This document shows, in pieces, positions 16,867-25,800 of a stretch of DNA of 64,000 nucleotides. Below the pieces are notes generated by a model. The model was not told the origin of the DNA. It did no database searches and saw nothing but the letters and a program-made list of their open reading frames with translations. How positions within the stretch are numbered: position 1 is the stretch's first letter; every line of letters begins with the position of its first letter. This DNA is from Streptomyces angustmyceticus (GTDB lineage Bacteria > Actinomycetota > Actinomycetes > Streptomycetales > Streptomycetaceae). The DNA lies in contig NZ_CP082945.1 in assembly GCF_019933235.1 (NCBI RefSeq), positions 1,116,001-1,180,000 of the forward strand, given 5' to 3'. The position numbers and the translations under genes were made by a program.

Positions 16867-18110
16867 GATCTCTTATCCGGACGGTCTCCCACAGTGCGCC
16901 GTTCGCGCGCCGCAACATGCAACCAATGCCGCGTTGCGCGACGCACCCACGAAGGCTCCCATTCCATTGCCCATACCCGCGCGGCTACGGCGAGGGCCGG
17001 GCCGACTGCTCGTCGGACCGGCTCTCGCCGCCGTTCACGCCCCCACTCTCGGCCATCTCGGCCGCCTCCCTGGCGCCTCGGCCGAGGGAGAAGGCCGGTT
17101 AATTTGTTCCCGTGGCGCGGATCGCACCACAACTCCCCCTGATACGCCGCCATTCACCGTCGCGCGGCGACGCACTGGCACCACCAGCACCAGAACGCCC
17201 AGCAGCGCCACTGCCCCCAGGGGCGTCCGTGCACGAACGGTTCCAGCCCGCTTTTGCGCTGGCTGTGAGTTCGCTCCGCCGGCGAGGCGTGATTTCCACG
17301 CATGGTCCGTGGCGGCAGCGACCCTAGGTAAGCGCTGCGCCATTCGGGCGACATCTGGGTTCTCCCTCTATCCGGGGACCGCCGGTGACGCCTTAAATAG
17401 CAATAGTGAGTCCGGAGGTTGCCCATTCCTCTCGGGGACTCATGCTTTTGCCGGTTGGCCGGTAGCGGTCAGCGGCATTTCCTGATGGGCGATCCTTGGA
17501 CGGCTGATCAGTTGCCTCTATCAGCTGTGATCTGACTGGCAGTCGGTCCTTGAGGAGCCCAGGACTAGATCGACCAGACCTAGATCGCGAAGGCTCAACA
17601 TGGGCAAGGGTTCTCAGCCGAAAAGGCATCAACTGCTTTGAGTCGTGGTGAGTGGAAGATCAACTCACGCTGCCGACTCCGCTGACTTCGAACATACCGG
17701 TCTCGGCGGATCTCATCTCAAGCTGGGCTCCACGGACCGCTTGCACGCCCAAGTGACCGACTCGGGCGACAGCTCCGCCGGTTTCCCGACTCCCCTGTAC
17801 TTTCCATCAGACCTGTATGCCGGACACCCTCCGCGTACGGCACAGGCGACGATCCTGCATCAGGCGACCTCCGGTTCGGCGTCACCAGGAGCACGCGGTA
17901 CGAGCGCCCACGCCTGAGTGCGCTCAGGCAGCGGTGACGAGTGCGCACACCACGCTCGATCGAAGCCTTCATGTTCCTCCCGGCGTGCAGCCAGAGGCAC
18001 AGCTCACCCCGCGCCCCAGGCGCCGGTCGCAGCGGTGCAAGCGCACCGCTCCCCCACCGTTCCAGGGCGGCATCAGGGCTGCCCCGGAGCCCTTGGAAAG
18101 GAAATCCACG
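16867..18110. other. Long intergenic stretch without a convincing gene
   Basis: Over 1.2 kb with no recognisable coding sequence. On the minus strand around 17120-17330 there is a hydrophobic run (LGAVALLGVLVLVVPVRRR) that may be a decayed small membrane-protein gene. Positions 17390-17600 are AT-richer than the surroundings. The last 100 bases hold the promoter and GGAAAGGAA ribosome-binding site of the DUF3494 gene. Confidence 0.45.
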
Positions 18111-19625
18111 ATGGCAACATCCGTACCTCTGGGAACCGCCGCTACCTACGGAGTGCTCGCCAACACGGCCGTCACCAACACCGGTCCCACCGTCGTCGCC
18201 GGCAACCTCGGAGTGAGCCCCGCCGGTGCGGTGACCGGCTTTCCTCCCGGAACGGTCACCGGAACCATCCACGTGAACGACGCCGCCGCGGCGCAGGCCC
18301 AGGCCGACCTGCTCGTCGGGTACACCAACGCACTCTCCCAGCCGGTCACGGGCACCGTCGCGACGGAACTCGGCGGGACCACCCTGACCCCCGGCGTGTA
18401 CAACTCCCTCTCCGGCACGTTCACCCTCAACGGGACACTGACCCTGGACGCTCAGGGCAACCCCAACGCCGTCTTCATCTTCAAGATGACCACCACGCTC
18501 ATCACGGGAGCCGCCGGCAACGTCAATCTCATCAACCAGGCGCAGTCCGCCAACGTGTTCTGGCAGGTCGGCAGCTCCGCGACGCTCGGCGCCGGCTCCA
18601 CGATCAGGGGCAGCATCCTCGCCTTCACCTCGATCACCGCCACGACGGGGGCCACCGTGGACGGCCGGCTGCTGGCTCTCGGCGCCGCCGTCACGCTGGA
18701 CTCGAACGCGGTCACCGTGCCGCCCCTGTCCACCTGCCAGGTGGTGGTCCAGCCGGTGGCCGGGCCGGTGGTCGTCGGGCAGCCGACCCCCGTGTCCGCT
18801 CTGGTGACCTGCAACGGCCTGCCGGTCTCGGGGGCCTCGGTCACCTTCACCGGTGGTGCGGTCCCGGTGAGCGCCACCACCAACGCGGCGGGCATCGCCA
18901 CCGGATCGCTGACCTTCAACACCGCCGGGCCCGCCACCATCACTGCCACCGTCACCGCGGCCGGCAGCGGGTGTGCGTGCACCGGCGTCGTCTCCGCGCC
19001 CCTCCCCATCACCGTCACTCCGCAGCCGTCCTGCCTGGTGGTGATCCAGCCGGTGGCCGGGCCGGTGGTCGTGGGGCAGCCGACTCCCGTCTCCGCTGTG
19101 GTGACCTGCAACGGTCTGCCGGTCGTCGGTGGGTCGGTGACCTTCACCGGTGGTGCGGTCCCGGTAACCGCCACCACCAACGCGGCCGGTGTCGCCACCG
19201 GAACGCTGACCTTCAACACGTCCGGGACCGCCACGGTCACGGCCACGGTCACCGCGGCCGGCACCGCCTGCGCGTGCACCGGCGTCGCGTCCGCGCCCCT
19301 CACCATCCCCGTCACTCCGGCGACGGGCCCGCTGAGCTTGGCGCCCGCCTGCTGGCACGTCAACCTGCCCATCCCGATTCCGAGCGTGTTCGCGGCGACA
19401 TTGACGGCCAGCGTCACGCCGGCGCAAGCGGGCGTCACGGTCAACTTCTTCGTCTACGGCCTGCCGGTGGGATCCGCGGTGACCAACGCCAACGGCATCG
19501 CCACCCTCAACGCCGGCCTGTCCATCCTGCAGATCAGCGCCAGCAACTACACGGCGACCGCCACCGTCGGCGGCGTCCCCGTCCAGGCCACCGGCACCCT
19601 GAGGCCCTGCTTCCCGCCGGTGTGA
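18111..19625 (+). CDS. DUF3494 ice-binding-like protein with Ig-like repeats
   Basis: A 504-residue protein. Residues 1-205 form a DUF3494 (ice-binding-like) domain: VPLGTAATYGVLANTAVTNT, GPTVVAGNLGVSPAGAVTGF, LTPGVYN, NAVFIFKMTTTLIT, FWQVGSSATLGAGS and VDGRLLALGAAVTLDSNAV. Then come two near-identical 99-residue Ig-like/adhesin repeats (209-307 and 308-406; QPVAGPVVVGQPTPVSA in both), and a third, divergent beta-rich unit to the end. The ATG at 18111 has GGAAAGGAA upstream. There is no signal peptide or sorting motif, although DUF3494 proteins are normally exported. It may be released by a non-classical route, or act as a cytoplasmic or lysis-released adhesin. A 15-bp terminator hairpin follows. 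Confidence 0.87.
   Translation: MATSVPLGTAATYGVLANTAVTNTGPTVVAGNLGVSPAGAVTGFPPGTVTGTIHVNDAAAAQAQADLLVGYTNALSQPVTGTVATELGGTTLTPGVYNSLSGTFTLNGTLTLDAQGNPNAVFIFKMTTTLITGAAGNVNLINQAQSANVFWQVGSSATLGAGSTIRGSILAFTSITATTGATVDGRLLALGAAVTLDSNAVTVPPLSTCQVVVQPVAGPVVVGQPTPVSALVTCNGLPVSGASVTFTGGAVPVSATTNAAGIATGSLTFNTAGPATITATVTAAGSGCACTGVVSAPLPITVTPQPSCLVVIQPVAGPVVVGQPTPVSAVVTCNGLPVVGGSVTFTGGAVPVTATTNAAGVATGTLTFNTSGTATVTATVTAAGTACACTGVASAPLTIPVTPATGPLSLAPACWHVNLPIPIPSVFAATLTASVTPAQAGVTVNFFVYGLPVGSAVTNANGIATLNAGLSILQISASNYTATATVGGVPVQATGTLRPCFPPV
18735..19320 (+). repeat. Two tandem 297-bp Ig-like repeat units within the DUF3494 gene
   Basis: Units begin at 18735 and 19032 (period 297 bp, 99 codons). Both translate CxVVxQPVAGPVVVGQPTPV, then NGLPVxGxSVTFTGGAVPV and TNAAGxATGxLTFNT. 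Near-identity at DNA level suggests recent duplication or ongoing gene conversion, and unit number could vary between strains. Confidence 0.85.
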
Positions 19626-19763
19626 CCGGGCCTGCGCCCGATCGGCCGGGGCCGCGTGACGGGTCCTGCTGCGGTACTCGCATACAGGTCTGATCCACGC
19701 AGTGCAGACCCTGACTTGACGGCCTTCCGGTGAGCGGCCGGCCCCTGAGGGGCCGACCCTCAA

Positions 19764-19800
19764 GGGCTGTCCCCCGTCGTGCAAGGACGGGGGACAGCCC
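19764..19800 (+). terminator. Strong hairpin terminator after the DUF3494 gene
   Basis: Two perfect 15-base arms (GGGCTGTCCCCCGTC and complement) around a 7-base loop. Confidence 0.8.
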
Positions 19801-20052
19801 GACTCGAACTCACCGGTGAGCCACTGGGCACCACGCCCGTCGGCAGGACGGACACGGGGTCGGAACGCCCCGGGTGCCGGTGGTTGCGTGGGCGACTCAC
19901 AGGTGAGGACCGGGGCCGGTGTTTGGCTCCGGCATCGGCCCCGGGACAGCCGTGCGGTGTCGCAGTCCCAAGGCCCCGCGTGGAGTCCCCAGGTGGCCGG
20001 GCTGACGCATGTTCGGCAGCACCCCGGGGCCCGTGGTCAGCTCGGGCTCGGC

Positions 20053-20448
20053 CTACTTGCCCCGCACCGACCCCTCGCCCAGGTCAACGTCCTTGTATCA
20101 CAGCTCCGCCAGCTCCTCCGGGCGCGTCGAGGAGGATCATCAGCTGCCAGCGCAGCCCGGTAACGTCGGCGAGGTCGATGACCTGCTCGACGGTGGCGAC
20201 CAGACACTCGTCGGCCTCTTCCTTGCCCGCGCCCCTGATCCGGCACTTGCTCTTCTGGATGATGTCGTCATCGACAGCAGCCTCCATGATCGCCTTGAGC
20301 AGTGGTAGGGCTTCGCCACCGTGGTTGCGCCCATCGCCTCCAGACGCGGACCCGCTGTTTGGGCATCGCGATAAGCCAGCTCGCCTTGAAGGTGTCTGAC
20401 ACGCCGCCACTGGCTCAATGAGCCCTTTGGCCCGGTTGGCTGGGTCAC
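20053..20448 (-). pseudogene. Broken tyrosine recombinase (phage-type integrase)
   Basis: Minus-strand frames together give TTVAKPYH, LLKAIMEAAVDDDIIQKSKC, RIRGAGKEEADECLVATVEQ, VIDLADVTGLRWQLMILLDA, RPEELAEL, stop, YKDVDLGEGSVRGK. This matches the core-binding domain and start of the catalytic domain of actinobacterial tyrosine integrases, with the box I arginine in RPEEL. There are at least two frameshifts and an in-frame stop, and the HxLR and Tyr boxes are gone. It is the likely relic of the enzyme that used the tRNA-Gly site at 13949-13992, but that link is inferred. Confidence 0.75.
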
Positions 20449-20833
20449 GCTGTCCTAGTTGATCACGGTGGTTTCAGGAGCCCGTGTGCACCGTCGCATG
20501 AGGGGTCTGCGAGTGGGTCCTTGCACGGTCGGCGGCCGCCGGGCAGGGCGGCAACTTGTGCTCCAGGTCCTCACCGGGCGGGGAGCCGAAGAGCCGCAAC
20601 GGACTCGAACACTTCGACCGTGGAGTATGGCAGGGCCTCGTTGCTTCCCGCCTGCGCTCAGTCATCCGCGGGTCGGCTCACCTTCCCCCTCGCCCTCATC
20701 CAGACCCGCGCACCGTGCCACCGGCGCCAAGCCACCGGAGTCGAAGGCCAGGCCGCCTGGTGACTGACCCGTTGGAGACAGCCGGTCCAGCGGGTGAGGG
20801 CGCAATGAGGCTGCTGGGTGAAAGGGCATGGGT
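20449..20833. other. Intergenic stretch upstream of the SpoIIE-type phosphatase gene
   Basis: No supported gene; presumably promoter DNA. Confidence 0.4.
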
Positions 20834-22075
20834 ATGGCGGCAGGTAAGCGGCCGGCGGACACGGGCGCGGTGGACCGGTCGGAAGGGTTCGGCGAGCGGC
20901 TGCTGGGGGTGCTGCTGGACCGGGCGCACGAGATGCCGCCGCAGTTGATCGCCCCGCTGATCGCGGAAGAGGTGGCGAGGGTCGGCGGCCGCGACGTCTC
21001 GATCCTCCTCCAGGACTATGCGCAGCTGCTGCTGGTACCCCTGCCGGGCAGGCGGCTGACCGTCGGCCGGCCCGAGCTGATCAGTGACTCGCACGCGGGC
21101 GCGGCCTTCCTGTACGGGGCCCCTGTCGAGGTACCGCAGGACGACGGCGTCCGGATGTATCTGCCGTTGCTGGACGGCAGCGACCAGGTGGGCGTGCTGG
21201 CCCTCACCCTGGACACCGTCGATGACGATGACCGGCGCTTGTTGCGCAGACTCGCCGGCCTCGTCGCCGACATGCTGGTCACCAAGCACAGCTACACCGA
21301 CCAGTTCTTCCTCGCCCGACGCCGCGAGCCGATGAGCTTGGCCGCGGAGATCCAGTGGTCCCTGCTACCGCCGCTGGCGATGTCCGTCCCGCAGGTCTCG
21401 GTGGCGGGAATCCTGGAACCCGCCTACAGCGTCGCCGGCGACAGCTTCGACTACGCCCTCAACGAGGACATCCTGCACGTGGCCATGGTCGATGCGATGG
21501 GCCACGGCCTGGATGCCGCCACCATGGCGACCGTCGCCATCGGCGCCTACCGGCACGCCAGACGCGCCGAAATCGGCCTGTCCGAGATCTACGCGTTCAT
21601 GGACCGGGCCATCGCCGAACAATTCGGGCCCGACCACTTCGTCACCGCGCAGATGATGCGCCTCAACATCACAACGGGCCACCTGCAGTGGGTCAACGCG
21701 GGACACCCCGCACCGCTGCTGATCCGAAACGGCCAGGTTCTCCGGCAACTGGAGAGCCCGACCACCTTGCCGGTCGGCTTCGGTGGCGAAGAGCCCCAGA
21801 TCAGCGAGCAGCTGCTCCAACGCGGCGACCGGGTGCTGTGCTTCACCGACGGCCTGATCGAGGAGCACGAAACCGGCGAGGAACAGTTCGGTGAGGAACA
21901 ACTCATCCACTGGGTCAACCGCATCGAGCACACAGAGAAAGGAGTGCGCGCGGTGGTCCGCTCACTCTCCCACACCCTGAAACAGGAGCGGGGCGGGAGC
22001 ACCAGCGACGACGCAACCCTCTTCCTGATCGAGTGGCGCGGGGCCGCCGCCGACCACCTCGCCGTCCTGGAGTGA
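20834..22075 (+). CDS. SpoIIE-type PP2C (PPM) serine phosphatase with GAF-like sensor
   Basis: A 413-residue regulator. Residues 20-160 form a GAF-like domain (VGGRDVSILLQDYAQLLLVP, VRMYLPLLDGSDQVGVLALT). The second half is a SpoIIE/RsbU PPM phosphatase: AAEIQWSLLPP, AYSVAGDSFDYALNEDILHV, MVDAMGHGLDAATMATVAIG, WVNAGHPAPLLIRNGQVLRQ, FTDGLIEEH and SDDATLFLIEW, with the metal-binding aspartates (GDSFD, DAMGHG, FTDG, SDD) present. Such enzymes dephosphorylate anti-sigma-factor antagonists and so release stress sigma factors. No antagonist or anti-sigma gene is adjacent. The ATG at 20834 is better spaced from AAAGGG than the one at 20828. Confidence 0.9.
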   Translation: MAAGKRPADTGAVDRSEGFGERLLGVLLDRAHEMPPQLIAPLIAEEVARVGGRDVSILLQDYAQLLLVPLPGRRLTVGRPELISDSHAGAAFLYGAPVEVPQDDGVRMYLPLLDGSDQVGVLALTLDTVDDDDRRLLRRLAGLVADMLVTKHSYTDQFFLARRREPMSLAAEIQWSLLPPLAMSVPQVSVAGILEPAYSVAGDSFDYALNEDILHVAMVDAMGHGLDAATMATVAIGAYRHARRAEIGLSEIYAFMDRAIAEQFGPDHFVTAQMMRLNITTGHLQWVNAGHPAPLLIRNGQVLRQLESPTTLPVGFGGEEPQISEQLLQRGDRVLCFTDGLIEEHETGEEQFGEEQLIHWVNRIEHTEKGVRAVVRSLSHTLKQERGGSTSDDATLFLIEWRGAAADHLAVLE

Positions 22076-22260
22076 GCCGACAGCCGCACCACCATGCGGC
22101 GCAGGCGACAGCGCGCAGGCTCGCTGCCTCGCCAACCGTGATGCACACTCGCCACTGACTTCCCTCTGACTGCCGCCCCGGCTGCGGCTGCGGCAACTGA
22201 GGATCATCAACCGCCTCAGAGGGCCTAAGCAGTCAGTACTTCTGCCCGGTTCGGCTTCGG

Positions 22261-23253
22261 TCAGCCGGTGTGACGGCCATGAACGGTTCGCCCGACAGCC
22301 GAGGCCACCCGGCGGATGGCGCCCCGGCCCGGCGGCCGTTCGGCGGGCGCGACGCCCGGCCGATGGCGGGGAACCCGTACCCGTAGCGTCCCGGGAATGA
22401 TGCGGCACCGCACGGGAGTGGGCAGGGTGACGGCTTCACCGTCCAGCCCGACGGGGATGAACGGGACGTCGGCATCGACGACGACCTCTTCAGAGGTGGC
22501 GAGATTGGTCAGGCCGTGCGTCTGCCCCTCTCGCAGCCGGGCGGCGGTCTCGGCGGGCGTCTCCGCCCTGGCGGCCAGTACCCCCAGGAGCCCGGAGTCC
22601 AGTTGCGCACGCCTGCCAAGCCCGGCCGGATCATCGGCCCGGTAGGGGTTGTTGCTCACCAGCACGGCATCAGGCCGGTCCACAGTGAGCAGCCCGGCGC
22701 GTACCACCAGCTCCGGGCCTTGGTGGCGGGCCAGGAATTCCGGGAGGATCCGCACCGTCGTGCCGATCTTGTCCTCGCGATAGGCCGGGTCCTGCACCAG
22801 AGCGGCATAGGCACCGAACGACACGTTGTTGACGAACACCCGCTCGCCTGCGAACCCGAGATCCACGCGCAGTTCGACGCCGTCTGTGAGGGCCTCCAGT
22901 GCGGCCGAAGGGTCGTCTCGGTCCAGGCCGAGGTCCATCGCGAAGTGGTTGCGGGTACCGGCCGGAATGACCACGAAAGGAACACCGTTCTTCGCGGCCA
23001 CGCCGGCGACAAGTGCCTGCGTGCCGTCTCCGGCGGCCACCCCCAGCAGGTCCGCACCGTCATCCACCGCGCGTCGGGCGACAGTCGCGAGGTCCTGGGG
23101 CCGGGAAGGATCGAGCAGGAGAACCTGAGCCCCCAACGCACGGGCCTTTTCGGCGATGCGGAACCGGCTCGCCTTCCCTCCTCCCGAGCGGGGATTCACG
23201 ATCAGATACGGCCGTCGTGCGGCGGCCACCGGTCGGAACGTGTTCTCGGTCAT
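22261..23253 (-). CDS. Diacylglycerol kinase-family lipid kinase
   Basis: A 330-residue DAGK/YegS-type enzyme. RRPYLIVNPRSGGGKASRFR is the glycine-rich nucleotide-binding start, and LLGVAAGDGTQALVAGVAAK contains the GDGT catalytic motif. VPFVVIPAGTRNHFAMDLGL and VDLGFAGERVFVNNVSFGAY match the core catalytic domain. The C-terminus has the usual beta-sandwich (LDGEAVTLPTPVRCRIIPGT, LRVRVPRH). It probably phosphorylates a membrane lipid such as diacylglycerol. Many streptomycete relatives carry an extra PAP2 phosphatase domain, which is absent here. ATG at 23253 (MTENTF) is chosen; an upstream ATG at 23292 is possible and neither has a strong ribosome-binding site. Confidence 0.85.
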   Translation of the reverse strand: MTENTFRPVAAARRPYLIVNPRSGGGKASRFRIAEKARALGAQVLLLDPSRPQDLATVARRAVDDGADLLGVAAGDGTQALVAGVAAKNGVPFVVIPAGTRNHFAMDLGLDRDDPSAALEALTDGVELRVDLGFAGERVFVNNVSFGAYAALVQDPAYREDKIGTTVRILPEFLARHQGPELVVRAGLLTVDRPDAVLVSNNPYRADDPAGLGRRAQLDSGLLGVLAARAETPAETAARLREGQTHGLTNLATSEEVVVDADVPFIPVGLDGEAVTLPTPVRCRIIPGTLRVRVPRHRPGVAPAERPPGRGAIRRVASAVGRTVHGRHTG

Positions 23254-23454
23254 GGCAGGCGCCGACAGGCCGCGTTCATCAGCCCGGCGCACGTCACCGG
23301 CACAGGCGCCGGCACGACTGCTGTTACCACGCCCGCTGCTGGCGATGCCGTCCGCAACCGGCCCGGTCCAGCGATCGCACCGGCTTCCACCTTCATGGCG
23401 CCTCCTCCGGCAGTCACGGCTCCGGCACCGGCCCGGTCGCCTTGATGACAGGAC

Positions 23455-24492
23455 TCACGGTTGGGGGGTGATGACGGCGCGTCCTTGGATCTTGCCGTCG
23501 TGCAGGAGCTGGTATGCCTCGTTGGCGCGTTCCAAGGGGAAGTGCTCGACCAGCATCTTGATCTTTTGCTGCTGGGCGAGGGTGATCACTTCCATCAGTT
23601 CGGGAAGGGAGCCCCAGTAGGGCGAGGCGACCGAGCACTCGTGCGGCGGGCTGGAGAAGTTGACGGGCAGGGCTCCGCCGCCGAGACCGACGATGGTCAG
23701 GTGTCCGAGCACCCTGGCCACCTGGGCCGCCATGCGCAGAGTCGGGTCGATGCCGACCATGTCCAGTACGAGCTGAGCGCCCTGTTGCCCCGTCATGTCC
23801 TTGATGCGTGTGACCGCTTCCTCGCCCGAGAGCAGCACCTCGTCCGCGCCCATGCGCTTGGCGGTCTCCAGCTTGCCGGCATCGGTGTCCACGGCGACGA
23901 CGGTGGTCGCCGCGCTGAGCGCTCGCACCATCTGGATGGCCATCTGGCCCAGACCGCCCACCCCGATCACCACCGCGGTCGAGCCCGCCCCCAGCAGGTG
24001 CACCGATCGCTTGACGGCGTGATAGCTGGTCAGCCCCGCGTCGCTGAGCGGGGCGGCCTGGCGGGGGTCGAGGGTGCCCAGCGGAATCAGGAATCGCGCC
24101 GCCGGGACGAGCATGTACGGAGCCATGCCGCCATCGGGCCCAGCCAAGCCACCGCCGCCAAGACCGCCCGAATTCTCGCAGTAGTTCTCCATGCCCACCC
24201 GGCAGCTCGCGCAGATTCCGCAGCCCCAAGGGCCGTAGACCATCACGGGGTCCCCGGACGCGAAGCCGGTCGCGCCCGGCCCCAGCTTCTCGACCCACCC
24301 CGCGTTCTCGTGGCCGATCGTGAAGGGCAGCTTCGGGAGCCGCTCCGCGGGCGCCTCCATGAGATGCAGGTCGGAGTGGCAGGCTCCCGCACCCCCGACC
24401 TTCACCAGGACCTGCCCGGGCCCGGGGTCGGGCACCGGCACCTCGCGCAGCTCCGGTGGCTTCTGCGCTTGGACGAGCTGGAATGCCCGCAT
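23455..24492 (-). CDS. Zinc-type alcohol dehydrogenase (NAD(P)-dependent)
   Basis: A 345-residue medium-chain dehydrogenase with catalytic zinc ligands Cys38 (GACHSDLH) and His61/Glu62 (GHENAG), structural zinc cysteines 91, 94, 97 and 105 (CGICASCRVGMENYC), and the cofactor fold GVGGLG at 177-182. It resembles actinobacterial aldehyde/alcohol dehydrogenases that act on medium-chain or terpenoid alcohols. It lies 32 bases behind the P450 gene and on the same strand, so it is probably the last gene of the ferredoxin-reductase-P450 operon and may oxidise the alcohol made by the P450. Confidence 0.9.
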   Translation of the reverse strand: MRAFQLVQAQKPPELREVPVPDPGPGQVLVKVGGAGACHSDLHLMEAPAERLPKLPFTIGHENAGWVEKLGPGATGFASGDPVMVYGPWGCGICASCRVGMENYCENSGGLGGGGLAGPDGGMAPYMLVPAARFLIPLGTLDPRQAAPLSDAGLTSYHAVKRSVHLLGAGSTAVVIGVGGLGQMAIQMVRALSAATTVVAVDTDAGKLETAKRMGADEVLLSGEEAVTRIKDMTGQQGAQLVLDMVGIDPTLRMAAQVARVLGHLTIVGLGGGALPVNFSSPPHECSVASPYWGSLPELMEVITLAQQQKIKMLVEHFPLERANEAYQLLHDGKIQGRAVITPQP

Positions 24493-24524
24493 TGCTGATC
24501 TCCTCCGGTCCCCTGATCAGACGC

Positions 24525-25739
24525 TCAGTCTCGGATCCCGTCGATGTCGACCCAGACGTGGCGCGGACCGCGGAAAATCTGGTTGCGGCGGTACGGCGGT
24601 GGGTCCTCGACGAGCCGGGGGTTTTGCACGCGGCGGACGAACTCGCCGACCGCGGTCTGGGCCTCCAGCCGGGCGAGCGGGGCGCCGAAGCAGTAATGGA
24701 TGCCCTGGCTGTAGCCGACGTGCTGGTTGTCGGGGCGTTCGAGGTCCAGTCGGTCGGGGTTCTCGAACCGTTCCGGGTCGCGGTTCGCCGAGCCGTATGC
24801 CAGAAAGATCGGCGCGCCCTTCGGGATGGTGGTGCCGGCGATCTCGATGTCCTCGAGGGCGGAGCGAGTGGGCCAGAACTGGACCGAGGACTCGAAGCGC
24901 AGCAGCTCCTCGACCCCGGGCACGATGAGCTCGGGCCGGCGGCGCAGCTTCTCGAGCTGGTCGGGGTGCCGCAGCAGGTTGAGCACGCTGTGGGCGATCA
25001 GGTTGACCGTGGTCTCATGCCCGGCGAAGAGCATGAGCATGGCATTTCTGACGATCGACTGCTGGGACAGCCCCTCCGGGCCGCCGTCGTTGACCATCCC
25101 CGAGAACATGCCCGGTCCGGGCTGCTTGCGGTACTGGTCGATCAGGCCGGCGAGGAACTGCCTGAACTCGGCCACCTGATCGGGGACCGCCGCTGTGCGG
25201 CGCTGCTGCTCCGGGTCGTTCGCCTCCGGGCCGAAGTCCAACCCGTCCAGGGCTGCCTCGATCCAGCCATGGAAGCGCGGGATGGACTCCAGCGGCACGC
25301 CGAGGACCTTGCAGATGACGGTCACCGGCCCCGGGAAGGCGAACTCGTCGACGAAGTCGACCCGGGTCTTTCCCTTCATATCGTTCAGGAGCTCGCCGAA
25401 GACGCGGCGGATCTCGGGCTCGAAGTCAGCGATCGTTTGGGGACACTCGGGCGGCGCGAAGTGCCGCATCATCCGGCGGCGATCCACGTCGTGCTCGGAC
25501 GGGTCCTCGGTGATGATCGTCGCCTCGAAGGGGTTCGAGGGCGTGTCGGGGCGCTTCCTCTGATCCGAGGTGACCCGGGGGTCGTGCAGCAGCTGGACGA
25601 CCTCGCGGTAGGTGCTGACGACGTAGGAGCCGTCCGGCTGCCGCGCCACCGGTGTCCTGCGCAGTTCCTCGTAGAACGGGTACGGATTGGCGCGGTTGGC
25701 GTAGCGGAGGGCCTGCTGCCAGGGGGTTTCCTCGACCAC
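24525..25739 (-). CDS. Cytochrome P450 monooxygenase
   Basis: A soluble bacterial class I P450 of 404 residues. The I-helix oxygen-binding motif AGHETT is at 239-244, the K-helix ExxR (EELLR) at 277-281, and the heme loop HYCFGAPLAR has the proximal Cys at 350. The GTG at 25739 (VVEETPWQ) follows GAAGGAGGGAAG and is preferred; an ATG 14 codons upstream (25781) is possible. Ferredoxin and ferredoxin-reductase genes directly upstream supply electrons, and a zinc alcohol dehydrogenase follows. The CYP family and substrate cannot be fixed by eye. Confidence 0.92.
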   Translation of the reverse strand: MVEETPWQQALRYANRANPYPFYEELRRTPVARQPDGSYVVSTYREVVQLLHDPRVTSDQRKRPDTPSNPFEATIITEDPSEHDVDRRRMMRHFAPPECPQTIADFEPEIRRVFGELLNDMKGKTRVDFVDEFAFPGPVTVICKVLGVPLESIPRFHGWIEAALDGLDFGPEANDPEQQRRTAAVPDQVAEFRQFLAGLIDQYRKQPGPGMFSGMVNDGGPEGLSQQSIVRNAMLMLFAGHETTVNLIAHSVLNLLRHPDQLEKLRRRPELIVPGVEELLRFESSVQFWPTRSALEDIEIAGTTIPKGAPIFLAYGSANRDPERFENPDRLDLERPDNQHVGYSQGIHYCFGAPLARLEAQTAVGEFVRRVQNPRLVEDPPPYRRNQIFRGPRHVWVDIDGIRD

Positions 25740-25800
25740 GAGGCTTCCCTCCTTCTTCCTGTCGATGCTGTCCGCTTGCACGCCCGCCCCGGCGGGCGCG

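Noticed and set aside
17718..17900. Minus-strand peptide VRHTGLMESTGESGNRR as a possible mobile-element or group II intron piece
   Set aside because: Too short and no intron structure or reverse transcriptase could be recognised.
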